64,000 nucleotides of DNA from Bordetella parapertussis (GCA_945901125.1 CAMDKD010000005.1:1-64000); one strand, 5' to 3'. Counted from the stretch's first letter, positions 8,928-17,791 are shown. Program-made: numbers and translations. Notes: generated by a model not told the origin, from the letters alone.

Positions 8928-9467
8928 ATGAATAATGTCAATATCACATTGGGCGGCGGCTGTTTCTGGTGTACCGAGGCGGTATTTCAGCGCCTGCGCG
9001 GCGTCATCAGCGTCGAGTCCGGCTATTGCAACGGTTTAAAGCCCGCGCGTCCTACTTACGAGCAAGTTTGCCGGGGCGACACCGGCTTTAACGAAGTGGT
9101 GCAAATCAGCTACGACCGGGATGTCATCTCACTGCGCCAACTGCTGGAAGTATTTTTTGACATGCACGACCCGACCAGCTTGAACCGCCAAGGCAACGAC
9201 ACGGGCACGCAATACCGCAGCGGCATTTACTACACCGACAAGGCCGACCAGGTGACGGCCACGCAGTTCATTGCCGAAGTCACCAGCAACGGCGACTATC
9301 AACGCAATATCGTCACCGAGGTGTTTCCGCTGGCGCACTATTGGCCAGCTGAGGACTACCACCAGAATTACTTTGTGAACAACCCCGATCAAGGCTATTG
9401 CACCTTTGTGGTCGCGCCCAAGGTGCGTAAATCAGCCCAGCATTACAGCGAATGGCTTAAGCCCTGA
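8928..9467 (+). CDS. msrA: Peptide methionine sulfoxide reductase MsrA
   Basis: A 179-residue enzyme that reduces methionine-S-sulfoxide in proteins and free Met-S-SO. The catalytic motif GGGCFWCTEAVF places the nucleophilic Cys at about residue 12. The family motifs GYCNG, EVVQISYD and HDPTSLNRQGNDTGTQYRS follow, and the C-terminus keeps HQNYFVNNPDQGYC. The full-length single-domain form is present with no MsrB fusion. Its position between unrelated genes suggests monocistronic expression. Confidence 0.95.
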   Translation: MNNVNITLGGGCFWCTEAVFQRLRGVISVESGYCNGLKPARPTYEQVCRGDTGFNEVVQISYDRDVISLRQLLEVFFDMHDPTSLNRQGNDTGTQYRSGIYYTDKADQVTATQFIAEVTSNGDYQRNIVTEVFPLAHYWPAEDYHQNYFVNNPDQGYCTFVVAPKVRKSAQHYSEWLKP

Positions 9468-9475
9468 ACGGCTGC

Positions 9476-10117
9476 TCAAGGGGCTAAGCGCTTCATCACC
9501 CATTGGTCTTGTTGCTTGCGGTATTGCAAGCGGTCGTGCAGGCGTGCGCCGCCGCCTTGCCAGAATTCCCAATCGTCAGGCACCAGCCTGTAACCGCCCC
9601 AGTGCGGCGGGCGCGGCGGTTCTTGTTGAAACTTATCCGCATAGTTTTTCAACTCATCTTGCAACCATTCGCGTGAACCAATGGTTTGGCTTTGCGGACT
9701 GGCCCAAGCGCCTATGCGCGACGCCAGCGGGCGTGAGTGGTAGTAAGTGTCGCTGTCAGCCTCGCTGATTTTTTCCACACGGCCTTCAATGCGCACCACG
9801 CGTTCCAACTCGACCCAATGAAATTGCAGCGCGGCAAACGGGTTACCCGCCAGTTCACGGCCTTTGCGGCTGTCGTAGTTGGTGAACCAGACAATGCCTT
9901 GCTCGTCATAGCCTTTGATCAGCACAATGCGCGTGCTCGGGCGCAGGTCCGAGGCCACGGTGGCCAGCGTCATGGCGTTGGGCTCAGGAATTTCTGCTTC
10001 CAGCGCCTGGTTCAGCCAGAGCGTGAATTGTTCTAAGGGGTGTTTGGCTGCGTTGGATTCCAGCAGTTCAGCCTGCTGGTAGTTCTTGCGCATATCGGCA
10101 AGTGACGGTGTGTTCAT
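9476..10117 (-). CDS. pdxH: Pyridoxamine/pyridoxine 5'-phosphate oxidase
   Basis: A 213-residue FMN enzyme that oxidises PNP/PMP to pyridoxal phosphate. The ATG at 10117 (MNTPSLADMRKNYQ) is preferred over longer in-frame extensions because RKxYxxxxL begins the normal PdxH N-terminus. Conserved blocks are ATVASDLRPSTRIVLIKGYD, the FMN-binding FTNYDSRKGRELAGNP, RVEKISEADSDTYYHSRP, and the C-terminal WEFWQGGGARLHDR. It lies 33 bp downstream of the last ABC permease on the same strand and may be read through from that operon. Confidence 0.95.
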   Translation of the reverse strand: MNTPSLADMRKNYQQAELLESNAAKHPLEQFTLWLNQALEAEIPEPNAMTLATVASDLRPSTRIVLIKGYDEQGIVWFTNYDSRKGRELAGNPFAALQFHWVELERVVRIEGRVEKISEADSDTYYHSRPLASRIGAWASPQSQTIGSREWLQDELKNYADKFQQEPPRPPHWGGYRLVPDDWEFWQGGGARLHDRLQYRKQQDQWVMKRLAP

Positions 10118-10149
10118 AAAGCCTTTTGGGAGATAAACAGGCTTTGATC

Positions 10150-11025
10150 TTATTCCTTGACCGCGCCGGTCATGCCGGAGACGTAATGTTCGACGAAAAA
10201 CGAATACAGCACCGCCACGGGCAGCGAGCCCAGCAAGGCACCGGCCATGAGCGAGCCCCAGTGGTAGACATCGCCTTCGACCAGTTCGGTGACCACGCCC
10301 ACGGGCACGGTTTTCACCTCGGAAGACGAGATGAAAGTGAGGGCGTAAATGAACTCGTTCCACGACAAGGTGAACGCAAAAATACCTGCGGATATCAAGC
10401 CCGGCACCGACAGCGGCAGGATGATTTTCCAGAGGATTTCAAACCGGGTGGCGCCGTCGATCAACGCGCATTCTTCCAGCTCAAACGGAATAGAGCGGAA
10501 ATAGCCCATGAGCAGCCAGGTGCAAAACGGAATCAGGAATGTCGGGTAGGTGAGTATCAGCGCCCAGCGTGTGTCAAACAAACCCAACTTGAACACAATG
10601 GTAGACAAGGGGATGAATAAAATAGACGGCGGCACCAAATAGGCCAGAAAAATCCCTAAGCCCACTTGGCGCGAGCCTTTGAAGCGCAAGCGTTCGATGG
10701 CGTAGGCCGCCAGTACCGAGCACATCAACGACACCACGGTGGCAATGACTGAGATAAACACCGTGTTCCACAACCATTCCGGGTAAGCGGTTTTGAACAG
10801 CAGTTTGTGGAAATGCTCGAGCGTGGGTTGGATCACCCAAAACGGATTGCCGTCACGCGACAACAATTCGTTGTTCGGTTTCACCGAAGTGATGACCATC
10901 CAGTAAAACGGAAACAGCAGCACGAACACAAAAATGCCCAGCGGTATGTACACCGTGACCCAACGGCTGCGCACCGTGTCCAGGTAGGACATGCCTTGGC
11001 TGTCGTCTTCTTCTGTGGCGCTCAT
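10150..11025 (-). CDS. Carbohydrate ABC transporter permease, MalG type
   Basis: A 291-residue inner-membrane permease with about six hydrophobic segments and the EAA loop EECALIDGATRFEILWKII, which docks on the ATPase. C-terminal SLSWNEFIYALTF is typical of MalG/UgpE-like subunits. It overlaps the upstream MalF-type gene by four bases, so the two permeases are made together. Substrate is not evident from sequence; neighbouring denD, IlvD/Edd dehydratase and hydroxyacid dehydrogenase genes hint at a sugar or sugar acid. Confidence 0.92.
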   Translation of the reverse strand: MSATEEDDSQGMSYLDTVRSRWVTVYIPLGIFVFVLLFPFYWMVITSVKPNNELLSRDGNPFWVIQPTLEHFHKLLFKTAYPEWLWNTVFISVIATVVSLMCSVLAAYAIERLRFKGSRQVGLGIFLAYLVPPSILFIPLSTIVFKLGLFDTRWALILTYPTFLIPFCTWLLMGYFRSIPFELEECALIDGATRFEILWKIILPLSVPGLISAGIFAFTLSWNEFIYALTFISSSEVKTVPVGVVTELVEGDVYHWGSLMAGALLGSLPVAVLYSFFVEHYVSGMTGAVKE

Positions 11026-11924
11026 GCGTCGCTGCCCCCTTGTTGCCAGGCGCGGCGTTGCAACCCGAAGTAACTGAACAAAATGGCGGCCAGCAAAAAC
11101 GGCACCATGGCAATGGCAATCGCCGCGCCTTCGCCGAGTGCGCCGCCGGAAATAGCGCGCTGGAACGACAGCGTGGCCATCAAATGCGTGGCGTTCAACG
11201 GGCCGCCGCGCGTGATGACGTAAATCAGTTGAAAGTCGGTGAACGTGAACAGCACCGAGAAGGTCATGACCACGGCAATCATGGGCGTCAGCAAGGGTAG
11301 CGTGATGTGTTTGAAGCGCTGCCAGGCCGTGGCGCCGTCAATCGCGGCGGCTTCGTAAAGCGAAGGTGAAATAGTTTGCAAACCGGCGAGCAAGGTGATG
11401 GCAACAAACGGCACGCCGCGCCAGACGTTGGCGGCCAGCACCGAGAAGCGTGCGTTCCACGGGTCGCCCAGAAAATCGATGTAGTGGTCAATCCAGCCCA
11501 GCTTCATCAATATCCAACTGATGATGGAGAACTGCGCGTCGTACAGCCACCAAAAGGCCAGCGCCGACAACGCCGTGGGCACGATGTAAGGCAGCAAAAT
11601 GACCGAGCGGAAAAAAGTTTTGTAAGGCAGTTTTTCATTCAGCAACACCGCCAGCCACAGGCCTAAGAAAAACTTCAACACACTGGCGATGAAGGTATAG
11701 AAAAGGGTATTGAACAAGGCCAACCTGGTGACTGAGTCTTCCCATAAAAACTCGTAGTTTTCCAGGCCGACAAATTCGCCGCCGCGCCCGATTTTGGTGT
11801 CGGTGAATCCCAGCCAAATACCCAAAACCAGCGGGTAGGTCAGGAAAAGAATCAGCAACAGCGTGGCCGGCGCCATGAACACCAGGCCCAGGCCGTTGCG
11901 GCTGTTTTGGAGTTTGCTCAGCAT
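11022..11924 (-). CDS. Carbohydrate ABC transporter permease, MalF type
   Basis: A 300-residue inner-membrane permease. Its first hydrophobic segment (MAPATLLLILFLTYPLVLGI) starts near residue 17 and about five more follow. The EAA motif is YEAAAIDGATAWQRFKHITL and the C-terminal block FQLIYVITRGGPLNATHLM is characteristic of MalF/UgpA subunits. It shares one base with the stop of the binding-protein gene and overlaps malG by four bases, a tightly packed operon. Confidence 0.93.
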   Translation of the reverse strand: MLSKLQNSRNGLGLVFMAPATLLLILFLTYPLVLGIWLGFTDTKIGRGGEFVGLENYEFLWEDSVTRLALFNTLFYTFIASVLKFFLGLWLAVLLNEKLPYKTFFRSVILLPYIVPTALSALAFWWLYDAQFSIISWILMKLGWIDHYIDFLGDPWNARFSVLAANVWRGVPFVAITLLAGLQTISPSLYEAAAIDGATAWQRFKHITLPLLTPMIAVVMTFSVLFTFTDFQLIYVITRGGPLNATHLMATLSFQRAISGGALGEGAAIAIAMVPFLLAAILFSYFGLQRRAWQQGGSDA

Positions 11925-13243
11925 CAGGATTTGTAGTAACGCTCGGCGCGTTTTTGTGCACGTTGGGCGGATTCAGCCGGGGTTTTAGAACCGGAGCCGG
12001 CTTCGGCCACCATGTTGCTGACAATGAAGTCAGCCATGGCACCAGCCGAGGCGTAGCCCAAGTGACCGGCGTAGCCCGAGGGGCGCATGTTTTTGGCCGA
12101 GTCGCGGTAAGGCGTTGTTTTCGGGTCGGCGGTCCAGACCGGGTTTTTCGCATAGGCCGCCAGCGGGTGCGACACATAGCCGCCGCCGCCTTTCAGCCAA
12201 GCGTCGTATTGCTCGGCTTCCATCATGAAGCGTAAAAATTCTTTGGCCGCGTTCGGGTACTTGGTGTACTTGAAAATCATTTGGTTAAAGAACAAATGGT
12301 ATTCAGTCGGAATGCCGACCGGCCCGACGGGGAAGGGCGCGTGTTGAATGTCTGCGGCAATGGCTTTGACGGCAGGGTTGTCCGAATTTTTGGCGGCGTA
12401 GTAAATGGAAATACCGTTGTTGGTGACGCTGAGTTGGCTGTCTAAAAACGCTTTGTTGTTGTTCGGGTCCAGCCAAGACAAGGTGCCGGGAATGAAGGTT
12501 TTGTAGAGCTCGCGGGCGTACTCCAGCGCTTTGACGGTTTCGGGGCTGTTGATGATGACCTTGTTGTTTTTGTCGACGATGGAGCCACCGAAAGCCCAAA
12601 TAAGCCAATGCGTCCAACCGCTGTCGCCGGTGGCGTTGCCCAGTGACATGCCGCCTGGCGTGCCCTTGGCATGCAGTGCTTGGAACATTTTCAAAAAGCC
12701 GGCCACGTCTTTGGGAAAGCTGGTGAAGCCTGCTGCTTTCAACATGCTTTGGCGGTAGACCATGATGGCGCCGCTGGCGCCCAGCGGCACGCCTATCCAC
12801 TTTTTGCCGTCGGGGCGCAAATAGGTTTCGCACGAGGGATACCAGCCGCCGTATTTGTTGCCCAGGTAGGTGCACAAGTCGGTCACATCGACCAGCTTGT
12901 CCGGGTAGAGATTGGCATCGTCATTGGTCGACAAAATAATGTCAGCGCCTGCACCGGTGTTGGCGGCCACCGCAGCTTTGGGCCGTATGTCTTCCCAGCC
13001 CTCGGTGTCTACCCGCACTTCGATGCCGGTTTTTTCAGTGAACTTTTTCACGTTCACCATGTACGCGTCGAACTCGCCTTGCACAAAACGACTCCATCGC
13101 AACACGCGAAGCTTGGCGTCTTTTTCGGGCACATTGGTCCATTGCGCCTGCGCATTGGAGCTCCACAACATGGGAGCAACCGCGGCAGCACCGGTGGCAA
13201 TACCGGTGGATTGGATGAATTGGCGACGGTTGGTATCGGTCAT
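11924..13243 (-). CDS. Sugar ABC transporter substrate-binding protein with Tat signal
   Basis: A 439-residue extracytoplasmic binding protein of the MalE/UgpB-like family (COG1653). The N-terminus MTDTNRRQFIQSTGIATGAA has a twin-arginine motif followed by a hydrophobic stretch and an AQA cleavage region, so export as a folded protein by Tat is likely. The mature part shows family segments such as EVRVDTEGWEDIRPK and a C-terminal domain rich in aromatic residues that would line the sugar site. The ATPase gene lies 23 bp upstream and the permeases follow directly. Confidence 0.92.
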   Translation of the reverse strand: MTDTNRRQFIQSTGIATGAAAVAPMLWSSNAQAQWTNVPEKDAKLRVLRWSRFVQGEFDAYMVNVKKFTEKTGIEVRVDTEGWEDIRPKAAVAANTGAGADIILSTNDDANLYPDKLVDVTDLCTYLGNKYGGWYPSCETYLRPDGKKWIGVPLGASGAIMVYRQSMLKAAGFTSFPKDVAGFLKMFQALHAKGTPGGMSLGNATGDSGWTHWLIWAFGGSIVDKNNKVIINSPETVKALEYARELYKTFIPGTLSWLDPNNNKAFLDSQLSVTNNGISIYYAAKNSDNPAVKAIAADIQHAPFPVGPVGIPTEYHLFFNQMIFKYTKYPNAAKEFLRFMMEAEQYDAWLKGGGGYVSHPLAAYAKNPVWTADPKTTPYRDSAKNMRPSGYAGHLGYASAGAMADFIVSNMVAEAGSGSKTPAESAQRAQKRAERYYKS

Positions 13244-13266
13244 GGTGTCTCCAGGCTTGAGGGGTT

Positions 13267-14331
13267 TCAGGCTGACAGTGCTTGACCGCTGGCGGCGTCA
13301 AACAAATGGGCGCGGCCGGCATCGGGCTGTAAACGGATGGTGCTGCCGGGGGTGAATGCATGGCGTTCACGAAACACCGAGGTGACTTCAACGCCGGCGA
13401 TTTTGGTGAACACTTGCGTGTCGGCACCGGTGGGTTCAACCACCACCACTTCGGTGGCCAAGCCTTTGCCTTCAGCTGCAATGTCTAAATGCTCGGGACG
13501 AATGCCGTAAACCACGCTGTGGCCCTCGGCGGCGCGCGCATGCACAGGCATTGGCAGCAAACTGCCGTCACTCAATGCGACCTGGTCGCCGCGCACCACG
13601 CCGGGCAGGAAATTCATGGAAGGCGAACCTATGAAACCGGCGACAAACTGGTTGGCCGGGTGGTCGTACAAGTCCAGCGGGCTGCCGGTTTGCTCGACCA
13701 CGCCGTCGCGCATGACGACGATTTTGTCGGCCATGGTCATGGCTTCGATCTGGTCGTGCGTGACGTAAATGGACGTGGTTTTCAAACGCTGGTGCAGTTC
13801 TTTGATTTCGGTGCGCATGGACACGCGCAGCTTGGCGTCCAGGTTGGACAAGGGCTCGTCAAACAAAAACACCTGCGGATCGCGCACGATGGCGCGGCCC
13901 ATGGCGACGCGCTGGCGCTGACCGCCTGAGAGCTGGCGCGGAAAACGGTCGAGCAAAGCGTGCAAACCCAGAATACCGGCGGCGATGTCCACACGCTCGG
14001 CGATTTTGGCGGCTGGTTGTTTGGCCAGCAGCAAAGAAAAAGCCATGTTGTCGCGCACCGTCATGTGCGGGTAAAGCGCGTAGTTTTGGAACACCATGGC
14101 GATGTCGCGCTCTTTGGGCGGCATTTGGTTGACGAGTTTGTCGCCGATGTGAATGTCGCCGCCGGAGATTTCCTCCAGACCGGCAATCATGCGCAATAAA
14201 GTGGATTTGCCGCAACCCGAGGGGCCGACGAGTACACAAAACTCACCATCGGCAATGTCTACGCTGACACCTTTGATGATGTGGGTCCGGCCAAAGTACT
14301 TGTGTACTTGACCGATGTTGACGCTCGCCAT
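13267..14331 (-). CDS. Sugar ABC transporter ATP-binding protein (MalK/UgpC-like)
   Basis: A 354-residue ATPase taken from the ATG at 14331 (MASVNIGQVHKYFG), the normal family N-terminus. Walker A is GPSGCGKST, the signature LSGGQRQRVAMGRA, Walker B VFLFDEPLSNLDAK, and the H-loop IYVTHDQIEAMTMA. The C-terminal third carries the TOBE-type regulatory domain with SVVYGIRPEHLDI. First gene of the importer operon; the ~160 bp between it and denD should hold divergent promoters. Confidence 0.95.
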   Translation of the reverse strand: MASVNIGQVHKYFGRTHIIKGVSVDIADGEFCVLVGPSGCGKSTLLRMIAGLEEISGGDIHIGDKLVNQMPPKERDIAMVFQNYALYPHMTVRDNMAFSLLLAKQPAAKIAERVDIAAGILGLHALLDRFPRQLSGGQRQRVAMGRAIVRDPQVFLFDEPLSNLDAKLRVSMRTEIKELHQRLKTTSIYVTHDQIEAMTMADKIVVMRDGVVEQTGSPLDLYDHPANQFVAGFIGSPSMNFLPGVVRGDQVALSDGSLLPMPVHARAAEGHSVVYGIRPEHLDIAAEGKGLATEVVVVEPTGADTQVFTKIAGVEVTSVFRERHAFTPGSTIRLQPDAGRAHLFDAASGQALSA

Positions 14332-14490
14332 GTAAAACTCCGCAATGTGGATCTGCGCAATAGCGCTGCAACGCATTAGCATAGGCCCTGGCCTGTGCGC
14401 AAGTCATAAGGTCTTACCCGTTACAGCTCGCAGGATAATGGCTGACATTTAAGGCTATGCTTTTGCCATTCAACCAACTAGGGAACTCAC

Positions 14491-15492
14491 ATGAAGCTAT
14501 TGATCACAGGTGGAGCAGGATTTTTAGGTGCCAGACTGGCGCGCGAACTGCTGGCAAAGGGCGAACTCTGCGGCGGCAAACTGACGCAACTGGTGCTGGC
14601 CGACCAGTTTACCGCGCCTGCCGATCTGGCTGCCGACCCGCGCGTCGAAGTGTTGACCGGTCCTTTGCTGGACCAGTGCGCCGGTTTTGTGGCGCGAAAA
14701 TTTGACGGCGTGTTTCACTTGGCTTCAGCGGTTTCCGGCGAATGCGAAGCCGATTTCGATCTGGGCATGCGTTCCAATTTGGACAGCACCCGCGCTTTGC
14801 TGGACGCACTGCGCGCCGCAGGCAACAAGCCACGTGTGTTGTTCAGCAGCTCGGTAGCGGTCTACGGTCCTGACCCTGCGCATCCTCTCCCTGATGTGGT
14901 CACCGACGACACCTTCACCACGCCGCAAACCTCTTACGGTTCACAAAAACTGATGTGCGAATACATGGTGGCCGACTTCAGTCGCAAGGGTTTCATCGAT
15001 GGCCGCAGCGCGCGCCTGATGTCGGTCAGCGTGCGACCCGGCAAACCCAATGGCGCAGCGTCTTCATTTTTCAGCGGCATTCTGCGCGAACCGCTGGCCG
15101 GCGAAGAATCGATTTGCCCGGTGGATGCGAATGTGTCGCACCCGGTGTGCTCGCCCGGTTTGACCGTAAAAAGTTTGATTGCAATTTATGAAGCCAGCGC
15201 AGAAGAGTTCCAAGGGCGTAGCGCGATGAACCTACCAGCCTTGAACGTGACCGTGCAAGAGATGCTGGATGCCTTGGAAGCCGTGGCCGGTCCGGCAGTG
15301 CGGGCCCGTGTGAAATTTCAGCGGGATGAGCGGATTGCCAACATCGTGGCCAACTGGCCCAAGGGTGCCAAGGCTTTGCGCGCGCCGCGTTTGGGTTTGC
15401 AGCCGGATGCGAATTTTCAGGACGTGATTCGTCAGTACATAGACGATTGCCGGAAAGCGGGGTTGGAGAAGACGGCGCTTAAGGGGATGTGA
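14491..15492 (+). CDS. denD: D-erythronate dehydrogenase-like NAD-dependent epimerase/dehydratase
   Basis: A 333-residue extended short-chain dehydrogenase. The Rossmann motif is TGGAGFLGARL near residues 7-17. The catalytic Tyr-Lys lies in TSYGSQKLMCEY, with the preceding Ser in VLFSSSVAVYG. The segment SVRPGKPNGAASSFFSGILR is characteristic of the DenD group that oxidises D-erythronate at C2 in four-carbon acid-sugar catabolism. It is divergent from the sugar importer. The gene symbol rests on resemblance, and another sugar-acid substrate is possible. The cassette array begins right after its stop codon. Confidence 0.8.
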   Translation: MKLLITGGAGFLGARLARELLAKGELCGGKLTQLVLADQFTAPADLAADPRVEVLTGPLLDQCAGFVARKFDGVFHLASAVSGECEADFDLGMRSNLDSTRALLDALRAAGNKPRVLFSSSVAVYGPDPAHPLPDVVTDDTFTTPQTSYGSQKLMCEYMVADFSRKGFIDGRSARLMSVSVRPGKPNGAASSFFSGILREPLAGEESICPVDANVSHPVCSPGLTVKSLIAIYEASAEEFQGRSAMNLPALNVTVQEMLDALEAVAGPAVRARVKFQRDERIANIVANWPKGAKALRAPRLGLQPDANFQDVIRQYIDDCRKAGLEKTALKGM

Positions 15493-15539
15493 GCTTTATA
15501 GCCACTTGCGTTTTCTAGGACGGCGGGCGCAATAGTTCT

Positions 15540-15635
15540 GCGAATGTTTTGGTTTGGCGAGCGCCACATTTCTGCGAATGTTTTGGTTTGGCGAGCGCCA
15601 CATTTCAGCGAATGTTTTGGTTTGGCGAGCGCCAC
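15540..15635 (+). repeat. 34-bp tandem repeat, about 2.8 copies
   Basis: Units beginning GCGAATGTTTTGGTTTGGCG start at 15540, 15574 and 15608, a strict 34-bp period, and end in GAGCGCCACA. The last copy runs directly into the 46-bp inverted-repeat element. It lies at the left border of the cassette array, mirroring a different tandem repeat at the right border. Confidence 0.9.
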
Positions 15636-15695
15636 AGCCCGGCCTCGCCTCCATGCTTGCACAACGTCGGCTATGGCCGGGCTATAGCGCTCGCC
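15624..15695 (+). repeat. Left border hairpin with 46-bp inverted repeat matching 22603-22648
   Basis: Arms at 15624-15644 and 15675-15695 (21 bp, two mismatches) can pair into a hairpin with a ~30-base loop. Its core 15637-15682, starting GCCCGGCCTCGCCTCCATGC, is the reverse complement of 22603-22648 with 44 of 46 bases matching by eye. The two copies bracket the whole cassette array in opposite orientation. This could be a REP/MITE-like element or a recombination border. Confidence 0.85.
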
Positions 15696-16090
15696 GTGCA
15701 AATAATGCTTCATCTGACATGCGCAAGGTGCACAAAGACACAGGCTTGACGATGCCCGCCAACAGTGCCACCACCACGGCCTGACCAAAGAAAAAAAGAA
15801 CCTAATAGACGTAATATTTATCTGTATTGAGGCTATAGTGCCTACAACGCAAGCACTCCCGCAATTGATCCAGCAAGCGGGCGGACTGCAAAACAGGACT
15901 GGAGGGTTTCATGACAAATTTATACCTGTACGTTCAAACAACATATTCGCGAGAAAGCCAGTGTGTAAGCTGTTTGCAGCCATTTCATTCAAAAGATGTA
16001 TCGACTGTGCCCAGATGTATCCACCGAGTTTTGCGGTCTACATCACGTTAGACCTTTTTTCAACCTACCTTACCTTTTGAGGAAAACACA
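15696..16090 (+). other. Non-coding left edge of cassette array, possible att core
   Basis: No convincing gene is present between the border hairpin and the first cassette ORF. A GTTAGAC heptamer at 16047-16053 fits the GTTRRRY core of an integron recombination site and marks the probable left boundary of the first cassette. No integrase coding sequence is visible on either strand, so I cannot say whether this is an attI or the right half of a lost attC. The minus strand at about 15690-15790 has a short hydrophobic open stretch that could be the tail of a lost membrane-protein gene. Confidence 0.5.
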
Positions 16091-16507
16091 ATGCTTGATC
16101 ACATGACCTTTCGCGTTAGTGACATTGCGCGCACCAAAGCGTTCTACACCGCAACCTTGGCTCCATTGGGCTATAGCCTGAATTTAGAAGGAAGTCACGA
16201 TGGAATGAATATGCTTGGCTTCTCTCACCCAGATGCAACAGAGCCTGATGGAAAAAAAGTTGATGTTTGGTTTGTGGATGGCACATCACCTTACGGAGGG
16301 GCTCGTGCCACAACGAGTTGCCATCTTTGCTGGAGGGCCGAGAATCGAGGGCAGGTTGATGCGTTTTATCATGCCGCTATCGCCGCAGGTGGCAAGGATT
16401 ATGGTGCCCCAGGTTTGCGGCCTCAATACCATCCCAATTACTACGGCGCGTTCGTTATCGACCCTGAGGGAAACAGCATTGAGGCGGTGTGCCATCTACC
16501 CGAATAA
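16091..16507 (+). CDS. VOC/glyoxalase-fold protein (cassette 1)
   Basis: A 138-residue single-domain vicinal-oxygen-chelate protein. It opens MLDHMTFRVSDIARTKAFY and ends YYGAFVIDPEGNSIEAVCH, the two betaalphabetabetabeta motifs of the glyoxalase/bleomycin-resistance superfamily. The candidate metal ligands are the early His and the late Glu. The activity cannot be inferred further. A GAGGAAAA ribosome site precedes the ATG. VOC proteins are frequent integron-cassette cargo. Confidence 0.85.
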   Translation: MLDHMTFRVSDIARTKAFYTATLAPLGYSLNLEGSHDGMNMLGFSHPDATEPDGKKVDVWFVDGTSPYGGARATTSCHLCWRAENRGQVDAFYHAAIAAGGKDYGAPGLRPQYHPNYYGAFVIDPEGNSIEAVCHLPE

Positions 16508-16530
16508 GATTCGCTTCGTTGCAAGGCAAT

Positions 16531-16588
16531 GTCTAACAATTCATTACAGCGGACCGCCTTCGGCAGCCGCTGAATTCAAACGTTAGGC
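16531..16588 (+). other. attC site 1 (58 bp)
   Basis: R'' core GTCTAAC at 16531-16537 and R' core GTTAGGC at 16582-16588. The arms AATTCATTACAGCGG and CCGCTGAATTC pair as expected for a folded attC bottom strand. Confidence 0.9.
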
Positions 16589-16604
16589 GTCACAATCCCC
16601 ACCC

Positions 16605-17729
16605 ATGGACCGCATCATCGAATACGTCTATCGCGCAAAGATTCTTCGGCAGATCATGTCGAACCGCGCGCAGAATTTTCGACGCATCAATAGTGCGCAG
16701 AGCGTCTTAACCGTGGTTCTGACATCATTCTTGGGATTTGTCGCCTTCTCCGGTAGCGACAAGATAAAGACCTACATCAATTGGTTCTTATCTGCGGACG
16801 CCACTCAGGTAGAGTTTTGCATGAATCTTCTCGTCTTCGTACTTTTCGTGCTGGCGACTTTGCATATGGTGTTCCACTTAGGCAAAGAACAAAACGACGC
16901 GGAGAGAGCCATTGTTGACTTGACTGCCTTCATTAATCGAGCCGAGGATTTACTCAGCCGAGAAGAAACTGGACAGACGATTCTTACCCAGGACGACATG
17001 TCCCGCGTCCGACTTGACTACGAGTCAATCACGCGTATTCTCCCAGCCAACTCCGATCGGGACTATGTCAAGGCGAAGGGAGACATCCAGGCCAAAGAAA
17101 AGAGAGCGTCTCATCTGACTTTGACACCGCAATCGCTCTTCGATGAAGCACAGCGCGAACAAACCATGCTGGCTTTGATACATCGGTCTGCGGACACGAT
17201 GCGAATACTTCAGACCCTTCGCCAAACCGACAATCGCTTGTACCTTGGTGGAGGCGTAGTTCGTAACTTGATTTGGGACTACCTCCACGGCTTCCGCAAT
17301 GCGACTCCAGTTGATGACGTTGACGTTGTCTACTTCGATCAATTGTCGGCAATCAAGGACCACGACCTTCAGATTGAGGCACGTTTGCGGGCCGCATCGC
17401 AGAACACTGCTTGGTCGGTTAAGAATCAGGCTCGTATGCACGTCGGCAATGGCGACCAGCCATACCTTGATCTCAAAGATGCCGTTGGAAAGTGGCCTGA
17501 GACCGCGACAGCCATTGCCGCTCGCTTATCCCAAGCCGGAAAAATTGAAATCATCGTACCCCACGGCTCGTCAGACTTGTTCAGACTGCTAGTTCGTCCG
17601 ACTCCACACTTTCGGGCAAGTCCGCAACGAATCCTGGATCGAGCTGCTAGTAAACGATGGAAGGCGACGTGGCCGCGTATAGAAGTTCTCGTTGATCCAC
17701 CGGCAGCAGGCGGGGCGCCCGCGCCGTGA
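16605..17729 (+). CDS. SLATT-like two-TM domain fused to NTP_transf_6 nucleotidyltransferase (cassette 2)
   Basis: A 374-residue two-part protein. Residues ~1-150 hold two transmembrane segments (about 33-50 and 71-92) after a charged helix (RAKILRQIMSNRAQNFRRIN), then an amphipathic helix with AERAIVDLTAFINRAEDLL. This layout resembles SLATT pore-forming effector domains known from nucleotide-signalling conflict systems. Residues ~200-374 are an NTP_transf_6 (DUF925) polymerase-beta-fold nucleotidyltransferase: YLGGGVVRNLIWDYLHG with G215-G217, acidic D238/D240 in DDVDVVYFD, then WSVKNQARMHVGNGDQPYLD and the C-terminal WPRIEVL. NTP_transf_6 proteins normally lack the membrane part. The NTase assignment is strong; the SLATT assignment is by pattern. 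A role as a membrane-linked antiphage or signalling enzyme is inference. Confidence 0.75.
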   Translation: MDRIIEYVYRAKILRQIMSNRAQNFRRINSAQSVLTVVLTSFLGFVAFSGSDKIKTYINWFLSADATQVEFCMNLLVFVLFVLATLHMVFHLGKEQNDAERAIVDLTAFINRAEDLLSREETGQTILTQDDMSRVRLDYESITRILPANSDRDYVKAKGDIQAKEKRASHLTLTPQSLFDEAQREQTMLALIHRSADTMRILQTLRQTDNRLYLGGGVVRNLIWDYLHGFRNATPVDDVDVVYFDQLSAIKDHDLQIEARLRAASQNTAWSVKNQARMHVGNGDQPYLDLKDAVGKWPETATAIAARLSQAGKIEIIVPHGSSDLFRLLVRPTPHFRASPQRILDRAASKRWKATWPRIEVLVDPPAAGGAPAP

Positions 17730-17730
17730 G

Positions 17731-17763
17731 GCCTAACCCCTCGCATCACCTCGAACGTTAGGT
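17731..17763 (+). other. Short attC-like site 2 (33 bp)
   Basis: GCCTAAC at 17731 and GTTAGGT at 17757-17763 provide both core boxes, but only 33 bp separate the outer ends, shorter than usual attC sites. Possibly a deletion derivative, so recombination activity is doubtful. Confidence 0.65.
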
Positions 17764-17791
17764 TCCTTTTACTTTTAATAGGAGGACAGAA

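Noticed and set aside
15432..15788. Minus-strand open frame across the left tandem repeats
   Set aside because: It reads through repeated DNA, giving a repeated Lys/Pro/Asn-rich product; no start context and no homology. A short hydrophobic stretch at 15690-15790 might be a remnant but is too short to call.
15493..16090. Integron integrase gene or remnant next to the cassettes
   Set aside because: No stretch on either strand shows tyrosine-recombinase boxes or the IntI-specific motif.
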